A stretch of DNA of 64,000 nt from Pyruvatibacter sp. HU-CL02332 (GCF_040362765.1 NZ_BAABWK010000001.1:1031501-1095500); one strand, 5' to 3'. Shown: positions 44,129-53,756, numbered from the stretch's first letter. Numbers and translations are program-made. The notes: generated by a model from the letters alone, not told the origin.

Positions 44129-44736
44129 TTCTTGTGATCGACAATTACGACAGCTTCGTTTTCAACCTCGCCCGCTATGTGCGCGAGCTTGGCGATGCTG
44201 TTGAGGTCATCAGAAACGACGCCATCACCGTCGATGAGGCCCTGGCCATGAAGCCCGCAGGCATCATCATTTCGCCGGGACCCTGCGGACCGGATGAAGC
44301 CGGCATCTCGACACCACTCTCCCGCACAGCCATTACCAACAGCATTCCCCTGCTCGGCGTATGCCTGGGCCACCAGTGCCTTGTGGCGGCCTGCGGCGGC
44401 ACCATCATTCGGGCAGACCGCCCCATACACGGTCAGGCATCCGCGATCACCCATCACGGTAAAGACGTCTTTGCAAGTTTGCCGTCCCCCATGCAGGTGG
44501 GTCGTTATCATTCACTGATTGCCGATACCGCCCTGCTGGAAGACCTGTCGGTAACGGCCCGGCTGGAAGACGACCCATCCACGATCATGGCCGTAGCTCA
44601 CAAGACGGCACCGGCATTCGGCGTGCAGTTTCACCCCGAAAGCGTGCTGACGGATCACGGCCACGCGCTGATGAACAATTTCCTGGGATATACATCCCGG
44701 CGCACCGCTGAGCGGTTTGCGCAAACGGCCGAATAG
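44125..44736 (+). CDS. pabA: Aminodeoxychorismate synthase component II (glutamine amidotransferase)
   Basis: The 203-residue class I amidotransferase supplies ammonia to PabB. It contains DNYDSFVFNLARYV, ISPGPCGPDEAG, the nucleophile cysteine in LGVCLGHQC, and the histidine/glutamate pair in FGVQFHPESVLT. It overlaps pabB by four bases and is followed 9 bases later by the class IV aminotransferase, giving a compact pabB-pabA-pabC operon. The same subunit may serve anthranilate synthase, but the context is folate. Confidence 0.9.
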   Translation: MILVIDNYDSFVFNLARYVRELGDAVEVIRNDAITVDEALAMKPAGIIISPGPCGPDEAGISTPLSRTAITNSIPLLGVCLGHQCLVAACGGTIIRADRPIHGQASAITHHGKDVFASLPSPMQVGRYHSLIADTALLEDLSVTARLEDDPSTIMAVAHKTAPAFGVQFHPESVLTDHGHALMNNFLGYTSRRTAERFAQTAE

Positions 44737-44745
44737 GACGCACCC

Positions 44746-45597
44746 ATGTCGATGCCCCGTATCTGGCTGAACGGAGCCCTCGTCCCGGCAGACGAAGCTG
44801 CCATTGCGCCATCTGATCGCGGCCTGCTTCTGGCTGACGGCCTGTTTGAAACCCTGCTCGCCCGGGAAGGCCGCATCATCCGCCTGGACCGACACATCAC
44901 GCGCCTGCTCGAAGGGGCAGCGGTCATGCAGATCAAGCCACCCTTTGAGAGCCGCACGCTGCGCGCAGCTGCCCGCGAAACCCTCGAGGCAAACGGCCTT
45001 GCCAACAATGATCGCGCAAGCCTGCGCATGACGCTCACCCGCGGCCCCGCTGGGCGAGGGGTAGCGTTGCCGCAAGACCCATCGCCGACCCTGATGATCA
45101 CAGCTGCCGCCGCACCTGCCCCACCCGCAGGTCTGTCAGTCATGGTCAGCAGCGTCAGCAAGCTGGCCACCAGCCCCGCAAGCCCCCTTAAGACACTGAA
45201 CTACACCGACAACGTGATGGCCCGCATGGAAGCGGACGCCGCAGGCGCCGACGAAGCGCTCATGCGATCCGCTGACGGCGGCATCGCCTGCGCCACCATC
45301 GGCAATGTTTTTGTTGTGAAGGAGGGGTCAGTCACAACACCGCCCGACGACGGGTCGATCCGCGCAGGCATCACCCGCAATGACACGCTGGCACTTGCAC
45401 GCGACGCGAACCTGAATGTTGTCGAGGCTGGCATCAGCGTCGAAGCCCTCAAGGCTGCAGACGAGATATTCCTGACCAACAGCCTGTGGGGCATATGCCC
45501 TGTGACCACACTCGAGGGCACCACACTTCCAGCAGGCCCGACCACAAAAAAACTTGCCCAGGCACTCCATGAGGCCTGGGCAAGTGATGTCGTCTAG
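44746..45597 (+). CDS. pabC: Aminodeoxychorismate lyase / class IV aminotransferase
   Basis: The 283-residue fold-type IV PLP enzyme starts with IWLNGALVPADEA and DRGLLLADGLFETL. Its PLP lysine is in SPLKTLNYTDNV, and FLTNSLWGICPV near the C-terminus is typical of PabC and branched-chain/D-amino acid aminotransferases. Next to pabBA, the lyase that releases p-aminobenzoate and pyruvate is the best call. The last 45 bases contain a terminator for the convergent gene. Confidence 0.85.
   Translation: MSMPRIWLNGALVPADEAAIAPSDRGLLLADGLFETLLAREGRIIRLDRHITRLLEGAAVMQIKPPFESRTLRAAARETLEANGLANNDRASLRMTLTRGPAGRGVALPQDPSPTLMITAAAAPAPPAGLSVMVSSVSKLATSPASPLKTLNYTDNVMARMEADAAGADEALMRSADGGIACATIGNVFVVKEGSVTTPPDDGSIRAGITRNDTLALARDANLNVVEAGISVEALKAADEIFLTNSLWGICPVTTLEGTTLPAGPTTKKLAQALHEAWASDVV
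45546..45584 (-). terminator. Intrinsic terminator embedded in the pabC coding end
   Basis: Read leftward, CTTGCCCAGGC and GCCTGGGCAAG form a perfect 11-bp stem (45553-45563 with 45574-45584) with a 10-base loop, followed directly by seven U at 45552-45546. This is a strong terminator for the leftward membrane-protein gene ending at 45613. It lies wholly inside the coding sequence of the convergent pabC. Confidence 0.85.
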
Positions 45598-45612
45598 GAA
45601 CGTGCGTGGCGG

Positions 45613-46005
45613 TTATTCGCCGACCGCAAAGTCCCGTCGCGCGGTTGTTATGGTCACCGAGAACCCGGCCACCACATCCAGCAGCGCCAGAGCAGTAATA
45701 AAGAAGAACGTCGATGTTGCTGCTTCAGGTACAATGATGAACTCGATCAGGCACAGCACGAAGACAAGCATCGACAGGCCGTGATTGATGATCGAGGACT
45801 GCGCCGTGCCGGTGGCGCGCACAATCTCAATGAACAACAGCACCAGACCAACAACAAGGAACAGGTCGGAAACGGTGAACGTCCAGACCGCGCCTGAAAC
45901 CATGTCGAGTGAGAAAAGCTGCGTGGCCAGATCAGGCCCGGTGATGAAAACCACCACGTTGTAGGCGATCAGCAAAAGCAGCAGCAGTGGAATAATAGCA
46001 AACAT
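45613..46005 (-). CDS. Small multi-pass membrane protein
   Basis: The 130-residue protein has four hydrophobic helices and very few charged residues apart from the C-terminal tail. A conserved-looking element, NHGLSMLVFVLCLIEF, lies before the third and fourth helices. I do not recognise a named family. It follows rpmF on the same strand, but the strong rpmF terminator means it is probably transcribed from its own promoter in 46006-46190. Confidence 0.6.
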   Translation of the reverse strand: MFAIIPLLLLLLIAYNVVVFITGPDLATQLFSLDMVSGAVWTFTVSDLFLVVGLVLLFIEIVRATGTAQSSIINHGLSMLVFVLCLIEFIIVPEAATSTFFFITALALLDVVAGFSVTITTARRDFAVGE

Positions 46006-46189
46006 GTGGGTCTTCCCCCGGATCCGTTAGATGGGCGCAGCCAAAAGGGTACGTCGCCCGTGTTATAAGTGGCCCCTGGAAATACGTACCATAGGCCACC
46101 TCAATCCCTCGCGTGGTTCAAAGAGGTACAGTTAAAATACGGCACAGCCGTGACGCGTACGCCTCACTTGCGCAACTCAAAAACACGAG
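46006..46189 (-). promoter_or_regulatory. Gap upstream of the small membrane protein
   Basis: No gene is seen. GTGGCC at 46069-46074 pairs with GGCCAC at 46094-46099, with an inner TGG/CCA, forming a hairpin in the 5' leader of the membrane-protein gene. The gap must hold the promoter for that gene, because the rpmF transcript ends at 46190-46224. Confidence 0.35.
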
Positions 46190-46224
46190 AACAAAACAAG
46201 AAAAGGGGCCCCGAGGGACCCCTT
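46190..46224 (-). terminator. rpmF terminator
   Basis: Read leftward, AAGGGGTCCC and GGGGCCCCTT form a 10-bp stem (with one G-U pair and a minimal loop), followed by TTCTTGTTTT. It lies 40 bases after the rpmF stop and is a good intrinsic terminator. Confidence 0.8.
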
Positions 46225-46264
46225 GAACTTGTCATTTTTGGCTGAAAGCCTAAAGAAACGCCGC

Positions 46265-46450
46265 TTATGCGTCGTCTTTTGGTTCCAGAACCTGACGGCC
46301 GCGATACATGCCGCTCTTCAGGTCAATGTGGTGCGGACGGTGAAGTTCACCGGAATCCGGGTTTTCCACATAAGCCGGCTGCCCAAGGGCGTGATGGCTC
46401 CGACGCCAGCCGCGACGAGCCTTTGTTACTCTACTTTTGGGAACCGCCAT
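46265..46450 (-). CDS. rpmF: 50S ribosomal protein L32
   Basis: The 61-residue product [18 protein letters not shown]... is the typical alphaproteobacterial L32, a basic protein near the peptidyl-transferase centre of the large subunit. No zinc-binding cysteines are present, as usual in this lineage. The ATG at 46450 is the standard start; the frame extends to 46570 without support. It is transcribed away from the glycosyltransferase gene at 46586 and has its own terminator. Confidence 0.95.
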   Translation of the reverse strand: MAVPKSRVTKARRGWRRSHHALGQPAYVENPDSGELHRPHHIDLKSGMYRGRQVLEPKDDA

Positions 46451-46585
46451 GGGTATCTGCCTCAGTCTTGTGTTGTCGCGAATGCCCGCCCCCAGTAAAG
46501 GTAAGGCCGCGCGCCAGTTCTTAGAAAAAGTGCGAGGCCCGAGCCGCTTTTCAGCGCCGGGCCAGTTCAAGTTGCGAGGGTATAC

Positions 46586-47785
46586 ATGAAGACGCGGGTC
46601 AGTGCAAAGGGGGATTCAGCGCATTTGGCCGCTGATATCGCCACCCCTGCCCCGTCCGGCCCCCGCCTGCTGCTCGCGGCAAATCAGCTGGACTCATTCT
46701 TCAACCACCGTCTGCCCATTGCAAAGGCCGCTCAGAGCCAGGGCTGGGACGTGCATGTGGCCATCAACGAGGCCGATCAGGCCCGGGAAATGGACACAAA
46801 CGGCTTCACCTTCCACCCTTGGCCCCTCGCGAGAAGCTTTGCGTCCCCGGCCCGTGAACTGGAAACCCTGGCGAGCCTTAACCGGCTGGTCAGCGCGCTG
46901 AAGCCAGACATTGTTCATGCCTTCACTCTGAAACCGGCCCTCTATGCAGCTCTCGTCTCCCGCTGGCAGCGGCAGGCCACGGTCATGTCCGTGACAGGCG
47001 TGGGCTCTTTCTTTTTGGGCCAAGGCTCCAAAGAACAGGCCATTCGGATTGCGCTGACAACAGCCCTGCGGCTGGCCCTTGGCAGCAAAAGGCAAATGGC
47101 AATCGTCCAGAACCCGGACGATCAGACCCTCGTCACCACCCGCTTTGGTGTTCCGGTAACGCGCACCCGCCTCATTCCCGGCTCCGGTGTGGACCTTGAG
47201 CAGTTTTCACCCACCCAAACGCCTGCACCGCCACCCGTGCAGATTGTACTGGCCGCTCGCATGCTGGCCGACAAGGGCGTGCGCGAGTTTGTGGACGCCG
47301 CCCGGCAACTCACGGGCGAAGGGCTAAATGCACGATTCGTGCTGGCAGGGGGGCTTGATCCGGCCAACCGGTCCGCCATCTCGGAGACTGAGCTGAAAAG
47401 CTGGCAGGCAGAGGGGTCAGTGTCCTGGCTGGGTCAGGTGCCGGATATGGCCGCGCTCTACCGCGACAGCCACGTTGCCTGTTTGCCATCCTATCGCGAA
47501 GGCCTGCCTAAGGCGTTGCTGGAAGCGGCTGCCTGCGGCCTGCCCTGTGTCACCACCGACGTGCCCGGCTGCCGGGACGCCATCATCGCCGAAGAAACCG
47601 GTCTGCTGGCTCCCGTGCGCGATGCAACGGGGCTGGCGGACGCCCTAAGACGCCTCATCACCGATGCAGCCTTGCGTCAGAAAATGGGTGCCGCTGGTCG
47701 CAGCTTCATATCCAAAGGGCATTCCAACGAGGCCATCGCCGCCGCTGTTCTGGAGACATATGCTCTGCTTGGCGCGCGCGCCTAA
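46586..47785 (+). CDS. Family 4 glycosyltransferase
   Basis: The 399-residue GT-B enzyme has an N-terminal acceptor half ([20 protein letters not shown], later [12 protein letters not shown]) and a donor half. The donor half holds [23 protein letters not shown], and the GT4 signature around [20 protein letters not shown]. The shape resembles undecaprenyl-linked amino-sugar transferases such as PglA/WbpT-type enzymes. It opens the polysaccharide locus. GAGG precedes the ATG at 46586. Its stop overlaps the stop of the convergent aminotransferase gene. Confidence 0.85.
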   Translation: MKTRVSAKGDSAHLAADIATPAPSGPRLLLAANQLDSFFNHRLPIAKAAQSQGWDVHVAINEADQAREMDTNGFTFHPWPLARSFASPARELETLASLNRLVSALKPDIVHAFTLKPALYAALVSRWQRQATVMSVTGVGSFFLGQGSKEQAIRIALTTALRLALGSKRQMAIVQNPDDQTLVTTRFGVPVTRTRLIPGSGVDLEQFSPTQTPAPPPVQIVLAARMLADKGVREFVDAARQLTGEGLNARFVLAGGLDPANRSAISETELKSWQAEGSVSWLGQVPDMAALYRDSHVACLPSYREGLPKALLEAAACGLPCVTTDVPGCRDAIIAEETGLLAPVRDATGLADALRRLITDAALRQKMGAAGRSFISKGHSNEAIAAAVLETYALLGARA

Positions 47786-48909
47786 CCGGCAATCGCCGAC
47801 CGCACACCCTCGATGATCCGGTCCTGCGTCGCCTCATCCAGATAGGGATGCATGGGCAGGCTCAGAACGTCCGCTGCCAGCGCATCACATACGGGCAATC
47901 CACCCGGGCCTGTCGGGTAGTGCTTGTAAGCCGTCTGCCTGTGCAGCGGGATCGGGTAATAGACCTGGGTGGGAATGCCCGCGTCCTGGCATCGCGCCCG
48001 CACCGCATCACGGTCCGCAACCCGAAGCGTATACTGCGCCCAGGCAGACTTCGCCGCATTGCCCACAAAGGGGACCGTGGCGACGCCTTCGAGCGCTGCA
48101 TTGTACCTCTCGGCAATCCGTTGCCGTGATACAAGCTCTTCTTCAAAGATCACCAGTTTCTCAATCAGGATCGCCGCCTGGATCGTATCAAGGCGGCCAT
48201 TCATGCCGATGCGCACATTGTCGTAGCGGTCGGCGCCGGCCCCATGGTTGCGCAGCGACCGAATGTGATCCGCCATGTCGGCATCATCCGTAAAGATCGC
48301 GCCGCCATCGCCATAGCAGCCAAGCGGCTTGGCCGGGAAGAAGCTGGTCGTCGCCGCATCCCCCAAAGACCCGACCCGGTTGTCGGCCAGCGCACCGCCA
48401 TAGCTCTGAGCCGCATCCGCCAGCAGGAAAAGGCCTTCTGCGTCACAGATGTCCTTCAGGGCCGGGTAGTCTGCAGGCTGACCAAACAGATCCACCGCAA
48501 TCACGCAGGCAGGCTTCAAGCCCTGTTCCTTGGCCGAGGCGATGGAAGCCTCAAGATGGCGCGGGTCCATATTGAAGGTCCTGGGGTCCACATCCACAAA
48601 CACCGGCGTTGCACCCAGCCAGGCCACAGCTTCACCTGTCGCGATAAAGGTAAAGGCTGGCACAAAGACGGCGTCTCCCGGCCGCAGCCCCCGCGCCATC
48701 AGCACCAGTCCCAGAGCATCCGTGCCGCTGGCACAGCCAATCACATGCTCTGACCCGCTGAATGTGCCCAGCTGCGCCTCAAGTTCGAGGATTTCCGGCC
48801 CGTTGATGTACATCCCATGGTCCAGAACCTTCGCAATCGCGACATCTACCTTGTCGCGGATACGGGCCTGCTGGGCGGCAAGATCAATAAAGGCTATCGG
48901 ATCGCTCAT
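47782..48909 (-). CDS. DegT/DnrJ/EryC1-family sugar aminotransferase, WbpE-like
   Basis: The 375-residue PLP enzyme begins FIDLAAQQARIRDKVD, closely following WbpE of Pseudomonas. WbpE aminates UDP-3-keto-GlcNAcA at C3 on the way to UDP-2,3-diacetamido uronic acids. The PLP lysine is in SFFPAKPLGCYGDGGA, and YPIPLHRQTAY and LSLPMHPYL are family-typical. Partners WbpB (oxidase) and WbpD (acetyltransferase) are not in the window. Its start region is divergent from the dehydrogenase gene, about 200 bases away. Exact substrate is inferred from similarity. Confidence 0.82.
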   Translation of the reverse strand: MSDPIAFIDLAAQQARIRDKVDVAIAKVLDHGMYINGPEILELEAQLGTFSGSEHVIGCASGTDALGLVLMARGLRPGDAVFVPAFTFIATGEAVAWLGATPVFVDVDPRTFNMDPRHLEASIASAKEQGLKPACVIAVDLFGQPADYPALKDICDAEGLFLLADAAQSYGGALADNRVGSLGDAATTSFFPAKPLGCYGDGGAIFTDDADMADHIRSLRNHGAGADRYDNVRIGMNGRLDTIQAAILIEKLVIFEEELVSRQRIAERYNAALEGVATVPFVGNAAKSAWAQYTLRVADRDAVRARCQDAGIPTQVYYPIPLHRQTAYKHYPTGPGGLPVCDALAADVLSLPMHPYLDEATQDRIIEGVRSAIAG

Positions 48910-49107
48910 TTGGGATGCTCACAATTGGGTCCATGCAATACACAAGGCCAGCACTTAGCGGTCCCAAGCCTCGCCCGCAACCTGTGCGATGGCCAGGGCT
49001 CAAATTCACCATCAATCCCGCTGTGGACTTGCTTTTTTCCGGCGGCCCTTGCAAAGACAGCGGATAGATACTCCCGCAAACGGGACCAATTCCAGAAGGA
49101 CGCCGAG

Positions 49108-50406
49108 ATGGCGAAACCAGCCGAGCTTCCCGCAGATATCTCAGGCCTTCGCCCTGCCGTCATCGGCATAGGCTATGTCGGCCTGCCGGTCGCGGTCGCC
49201 TTTGGCCATGCTCGCCCGACGATCGCCTTCGACGTCAATCCAAAACGTGTCGCCGACCTGACCGCAGGCCATGACGAGACCCGCGAAGTCGAGCCTGAAG
49301 AATTGGCCGCAGCATCCCAGCTGACTTTTGCCTCCAACCCGGATGATCTGGCGACCGCAAACTTCTTCATTGTCACCGTGCCGACGCCCATCGACGCCTT
49401 CAAGCGCCCGGACCTGTCCTACCTTGAACGGGCCAGCGAGACTGTCGGCAAGGTTCTCAAGCGCGGCGACATCGTTGTTTATGAATCAACAGTTTTTCCT
49501 GGCGCCACGGAAGAGCACTGCGTGCCCGTGCTCGAGAAAGTGTCCGGCCTCAAATTCAACGAAGACTTCTATTGCGGCTACAGTCCCGAGCGCATCAATC
49601 CCGGCGACAAGAAACATCGGCTGGCCGATATTCAAAAAGTCACGTCCGGCTCGACGCCGCAGGCAGCTGATCTGATTGACGCGCTCTACAGCAGCATCAT
49701 CACGGCAGGCACGTTCAAGGCCTCGTCCATTCGCGTGGCAGAAGCCGCCAAGGTGATTGAAAACACCCAGCGCGACGTCAACATTGCCCTCGTCAACGAA
49801 CTCGCTGTTCTGTTCTCCCGCCTTGGCATCGACACCGAAGAAGTGCTCAAGGCTGCGGGAACGAAATGGAACTTCCTGCCGTTCCGTCCCGGACTTGTCG
49901 GCGGCCACTGTATTGGCGTTGACCCTTACTACCTGACCCACAAGGCACAGGAAGTGGGCCATCACTCCGAAATGATTCTGGCTGGCCGCCGTATCAATGA
50001 TGGCATGGGTGACCATGCAGGCCAGCTGGTGCTCGACGCGATGATTTCCAAAGGCACGGCCCCTGCCAGTTCACGGGTGCTGATGCTGGGCGTGACCTTC
50101 AAGGAAAATTGCCCGGACATTCGCAACACCCTTGTGGCCCGCACCATTTCCTACCTGCAGGCCCGCGGCGTAACCGTGGATGTGCATGATCCCTGGGTCG
50201 ACGCTGAAGAGGCCCGCAAGGAACTGGGCCTTGATCTGGTTGAGACCCCTGAAAAAGGCGCCTATGACGCTGCCGTTCTTGCGGTCGCCCACGATGCTTT
50301 TGAAAAGATGGGGGCCAAGGGTGTGAAAGAGTTCCTCAAGCCCACAGGCATTCTCGCTGATCTTAAATGGGCCTTTGACGCAACCGACACCGATACCCGG
50401 CTTTAA
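49108..50406 (+). CDS. UDP-N-acetyl-hexosamine 6-dehydrogenase (TviB/WbpO-like)
   Basis: The 432-residue enzyme oxidises the C6 hydroxyl of a UDP-HexNAc to the uronic acid using two NAD+. IGIGYVGLPVAVAFGH is the NAD motif, YESTVFPGATEEHCVP and GYSPERINPGDKKH the middle region, and LVGGHCIGVDPYYLTH holds the catalytic cysteine. The pattern follows TviB (Vi antigen) and WbpO closely to the C-terminus. The start at 49108 is chosen by GAAGGA upstream and the family N-terminus; the frame itself is open from 48817. The uronate 4-epimerase-like gene follows after 30 bases. Confidence 0.87.
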   Translation: MAKPAELPADISGLRPAVIGIGYVGLPVAVAFGHARPTIAFDVNPKRVADLTAGHDETREVEPEELAAASQLTFASNPDDLATANFFIVTVPTPIDAFKRPDLSYLERASETVGKVLKRGDIVVYESTVFPGATEEHCVPVLEKVSGLKFNEDFYCGYSPERINPGDKKHRLADIQKVTSGSTPQAADLIDALYSSIITAGTFKASSIRVAEAAKVIENTQRDVNIALVNELAVLFSRLGIDTEEVLKAAGTKWNFLPFRPGLVGGHCIGVDPYYLTHKAQEVGHHSEMILAGRRINDGMGDHAGQLVLDAMISKGTAPASSRVLMLGVTFKENCPDIRNTLVARTISYLQARGVTVDVHDPWVDAEEARKELGLDLVETPEKGAYDAAVLAVAHDAFEKMGAKGVKEFLKPTGILADLKWAFDATDTDTRL

Positions 50407-50436
50407 ACGCAACGACCACTCCAGACAGGACACATC

Positions 50437-51441
50437 ATGACTTGGCTCGTCACCGGCGCTGCCGGCTTCATCGGTTCTCACGCAGCCCATGTGCTCCTCG
50501 ACCGGGGCGAAACCGTGGTCGGTCTGGATAACCTCAACGACTATTATGACGTGCGCCTGAAAGAAGCCCGGCTGGAACGCCTCACCTCGCGTGACGGCTT
50601 TACGTTCCACAAGGCCTCTTTGGAAGACAAACCGGCCCTCACAAAGATTTTCGAGCAGCACAACATCAAGAAGGTCATCCACCTCGCCGCCCAGGCAGGT
50701 GTGCGCTACTCAATCGAAAATCCGGACGCCTATATTCAGGCCAACATCGTTGGCTTCCAGCACATGATTGACCTGGCCAAGGAAGCAAAGGTCGAACATT
50801 TCGTCTACGCGTCCTCAAGCTCCGTTTACGGATCAAACGAAAAGATGCCGTTCGCAACGGCAGACAGTGTGGATCATCCGGTAAGCCTCTATGCCGCCAC
50901 CAAGAAGGCCAACGAGCTGGTGGCGCACACCTATTCGCACCTCTATGACCTGCCCACGACTGGCCTGCGGTTCTTCACGGTCTATGGCCCCTGGGGACGG
51001 CCGGACATGTCGCTGTTCCTGTTCACCCGCAAGATCATTGCAGGCGAGCCGATTGACGTGTTCAACCACGGCAAGCACCGCCGAGACTTCACCTATATCG
51101 ATGACATTGTGGATGGTGTCATCCGCGTGGCCGACAACACACCGACCGCAAACCCGGACTACGACCCGCTTTCAGGTGATCCAGCCGCCAGCCATGCGCC
51201 CTATCGGGTCTACAATATCGGCAACAACAAGCCTGTTGAGCTGATGACGTTCATCGAAACAATCGAAAAGCATCTGGGTCTTGAAGCCAAAAAGAACTTC
51301 CTGCCCCTCCAGCCCGGCGACGTTCCCGCCACCTATGCAGACATCGAGCCCCTGCGCCGTGACACAGGCTTTGAGCCGCGCACCTCGATTGACGAGGGCA
51401 TTGGCAACTTCATCGACTGGTACCGCACGTTCTACAACTAG
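50437..51441 (+). CDS. UDP-uronate 4-epimerase-like extended SDR
   Basis: The 334-residue SDR has GAAGFIGSHAA for NAD binding. LDNLNDYYDVRLKEARL and HLAAQAGVRYSIENPDAYI follow, then the catalytic serine in YASSSSVYG and YAATKKANE for Tyr/Lys. The RRDFTYIDDIVDGV segment is typical of UDP-glucuronate 4-epimerases. Standing directly after a UDP-HexNAc dehydrogenase, it may convert GlcNAcA to GalNAcA or glucuronate to galacturonate. Substrate is inferred. Confidence 0.85.
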   Translation: MTWLVTGAAGFIGSHAAHVLLDRGETVVGLDNLNDYYDVRLKEARLERLTSRDGFTFHKASLEDKPALTKIFEQHNIKKVIHLAAQAGVRYSIENPDAYIQANIVGFQHMIDLAKEAKVEHFVYASSSSVYGSNEKMPFATADSVDHPVSLYAATKKANELVAHTYSHLYDLPTTGLRFFTVYGPWGRPDMSLFLFTRKIIAGEPIDVFNHGKHRRDFTYIDDIVDGVIRVADNTPTANPDYDPLSGDPAASHAPYRVYNIGNNKPVELMTFIETIEKHLGLEAKKNFLPLQPGDVPATYADIEPLRRDTGFEPRTSIDEGIGNFIDWYRTFYN

Positions 51442-51450
51442 AACAACGGC

Positions 51451-52530
51451 CTAGCGCTCATACAAAGCAGCAAACCGGTCAACGCACACGTCCATCGAAA
51501 ATGATCGCTCAATGTGGTCGCGCGCACGGGCGCCCACGGCCGCGCGCTCGCCCGGTGTCAGCTGCGCCATCGTAGCGATGGCGGCACTCAGAGCCATTGA
51601 GTCTTCCGCAGGTACCACGCGGCCGTACTCATCCACAATCAGCGATACATCACCCACATCCGTGGCAACAGCAGGCAGCCCCGCTGCCATGCCTTCAGCC
51701 ACGGCATTGGGAAATCCTTCGCTCTTGGACCCCAGAACGACCATGTCACAGGCGGACAAAATCTCCGGCACATCGCGGCGCATGCCCAGCACCACATGCT
51801 GCCCCGCATCCAGCTTTTCCGTGTCCGTTCCAACGAACACGCCAGTGACACCACCCGCATGATCCAGCGCCGCAATGGTCCCCGGCAGATCCTTGGCCGG
51901 ATCGTTGCGCGCAATGACAGCGGCGGCAATTGCATGTTCACCCAACCCAAGAGACGCCCGCATTGAGTCGCGCCTGTCAGGCAGGGGACGAAACCGCTGT
52001 GTATCAATTCCGTTCTGAATGACCTGTAGCTTCTCAGGTGAAAAGCCCAGTTTCTGATGAGCCTCACGGCCCGCATCACTGTTGAAGACCACAGCACCCG
52101 GCCTACGGGACAGCCAGGCACCCAGTTTCACCACAAGACGCAGGCTCCAGCCATAATCTGCCGGGTCCATTTCAACAGATCGAATATTCCAGATGAGCTT
52201 TGCACGTGGTGCTGAGACCGCGGCCACAAGCGCCGCCACAAGGTTCGCGTGGTACAGCCAGCCCTGAACCACATCCGGGTTGAACGCTTTCATGCAGCGC
52301 GCCAGCCGCAGCAATCCACGCGGATCAGGTACACCGCGCGACATGCCAAGCTCATGCACCACAAAGCCCGCGTCACGCAGGGTGGTGGCGTGATCGCCCC
52401 CATCCACCATTACGGCAATTTCCTGCTCGATGCCGCGCGCGCGCAGTTTTGGCGCCAGCCCGGCCAGAAACCCTTCCGTGCCGCCACGGTCCAGTGATGT
52501 TATGACGTGCAGGACGCGGCGACTGGACAT
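51451..52530 (-). CDS. Family 4 glycosyltransferase
   Basis: The 359-residue GT-B enzyme starts VLHVITSLDRGGTEGFLAGL, the glycine-rich acceptor loop of capsule/O-antigen GT4 enzymes. The donor half has VIQNGIDTQRF and the signature VLGSKSEGFPNAVAEGMAAG, with EGFPN in the nucleotide-binding position. It resembles the next glycosyltransferase in layout but diverges at sequence level. It is divergent from that gene with about 90 bases between. Confidence 0.85.
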   Translation of the reverse strand: MSSRRVLHVITSLDRGGTEGFLAGLAPKLRARGIEQEIAVMVDGGDHATTLRDAGFVVHELGMSRGVPDPRGLLRLARCMKAFNPDVVQGWLYHANLVAALVAAVSAPRAKLIWNIRSVEMDPADYGWSLRLVVKLGAWLSRRPGAVVFNSDAGREAHQKLGFSPEKLQVIQNGIDTQRFRPLPDRRDSMRASLGLGEHAIAAAVIARNDPAKDLPGTIAALDHAGGVTGVFVGTDTEKLDAGQHVVLGMRRDVPEILSACDMVVLGSKSEGFPNAVAEGMAAGLPAVATDVGDVSLIVDEYGRVVPAEDSMALSAAIATMAQLTPGERAAVGARARDHIERSFSMDVCVDRFAALYER

Positions 52531-52619
52531 GAAATCTCTATCGTTTCCCTTGAGCCTCTAGGTGCTTACCCCTAAGAAATCCTGCGCGCAACGGCGCACC
52601 GCAATCGGACCCTGACGAC

Positions 52620-53753
52620 GTGAGTGCAAACAAGCCCAATTTGATGTTCCTGATCCGCAGCCTGGAAACCGGCGGTGCGGAGCGCCAGCTTGTCGCTCTG
52701 GCAAACGGGCTGGCCGACACTGGCTGGGCCATCAGCGTGGTCACCTACTATCCCGGCGGCGATCTTGAAGGCACCCTTTCCCCCAGGATTGCCCGGCACG
52801 ACTTGGGTAAAACAAGCCGCTGGCACCTCATTGGCCCTCTGCTCACCTACCTTTCACTCATCCGGCGCATCCGCCCGCAGGCCGTTCACAGCTACATGGA
52901 CAGCGCCAATCTTCTGGCCGCAGCGCTTCGGCTTTTTGCGAAGCCTCACAAGCTCATCTGGGGCATTCGCACGTCAGACATGCGCGACGGCCATCAGGAT
53001 GCGTTGCAAAAGCTGCTGTTCCGCCTCGAAACGCGCCTGTCGCGATCAGCGGACCTGATCATTGCCAATTCACAGACCGGCCTGGCATTCGCCCAGAGCC
53101 AGGGTCTGAGCACATCAAATGGCATTGCCATCCGCAATGGCATCAACACCGAAAAATTCAGCCGCAACGAACAGGCCGGCACAGCCTTGCGCAACAGTCT
53201 CGGCATCCCCGCCGTCGCGCCCGTCATCTCAATAGTGGCCCGCCTTGATCCCGTGAAAGGACATGGCGTGCTGCTTGAGGCTTTCTCCATCCTTGAGGAC
53301 AAACACACACACCTGATCATTGCCGGTGGCGGGCCAGACACCCTGCGAACGGGCCTTGAAGAACAGGCCGCATCCCTTGGCATCACAGACCGTGTGCACT
53401 TCCTTGGAAACGTCACGGACACACAAGCCGTCTACAGCGCCAGCGACATTGCTGTTTTGTCTTCGCTCTATGGCGAAGGCACACCCAATGCTCCCGCCGA
53501 AGCCATGGCCTGTGGGACACCCTGCGTCGTTACTGAGCTTGGCGATGGTCCGTTCGTCGTTGGAGACACTGGCGAAACAGCACCGCCCGGTGACGCCCAG
53601 GCGCTTTCCACTGCGATTGGGCATCTGTTGCATCGCGTGAGGTCAGAGCCTGACCTGCGCCATCGCGCCCGCACACGCATAGAAGAGGAACTGTCCGTAT
53701 CCAAACTGATAGCGGACACCGAGGCCGCACTTGAACGCGCTCTCGAAAAGTAG
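52620..53753 (+). CDS. Family 4 glycosyltransferase
   Basis: The 377-residue GT-B enzyme begins LMFLIRSLETGGAERQLVAL. It contains IRNGINTEKFSRN and the donor signature LSSLYGEGTPNAPAEAMACG. It starts at a GTG at 52620. Its N-terminal loop, RSLETGGAE, matches the paired leftward enzyme (TSLDRGGTE), suggesting the two arose from related enzymes. The likely task is adding sugars to a lipid-linked repeat unit at the inner membrane. Confidence 0.85.
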   Translation: MSANKPNLMFLIRSLETGGAERQLVALANGLADTGWAISVVTYYPGGDLEGTLSPRIARHDLGKTSRWHLIGPLLTYLSLIRRIRPQAVHSYMDSANLLAAALRLFAKPHKLIWGIRTSDMRDGHQDALQKLLFRLETRLSRSADLIIANSQTGLAFAQSQGLSTSNGIAIRNGINTEKFSRNEQAGTALRNSLGIPAVAPVISIVARLDPVKGHGVLLEAFSILEDKHTHLIIAGGGPDTLRTGLEEQAASLGITDRVHFLGNVTDTQAVYSASDIAVLSSLYGEGTPNAPAEAMACGTPCVVTELGDGPFVVGDTGETAPPGDAQALSTAIGHLLHRVRSEPDLRHRARTRIEEELSVSKLIADTEAALERALEK

Positions 53754-53756
53754 CTA

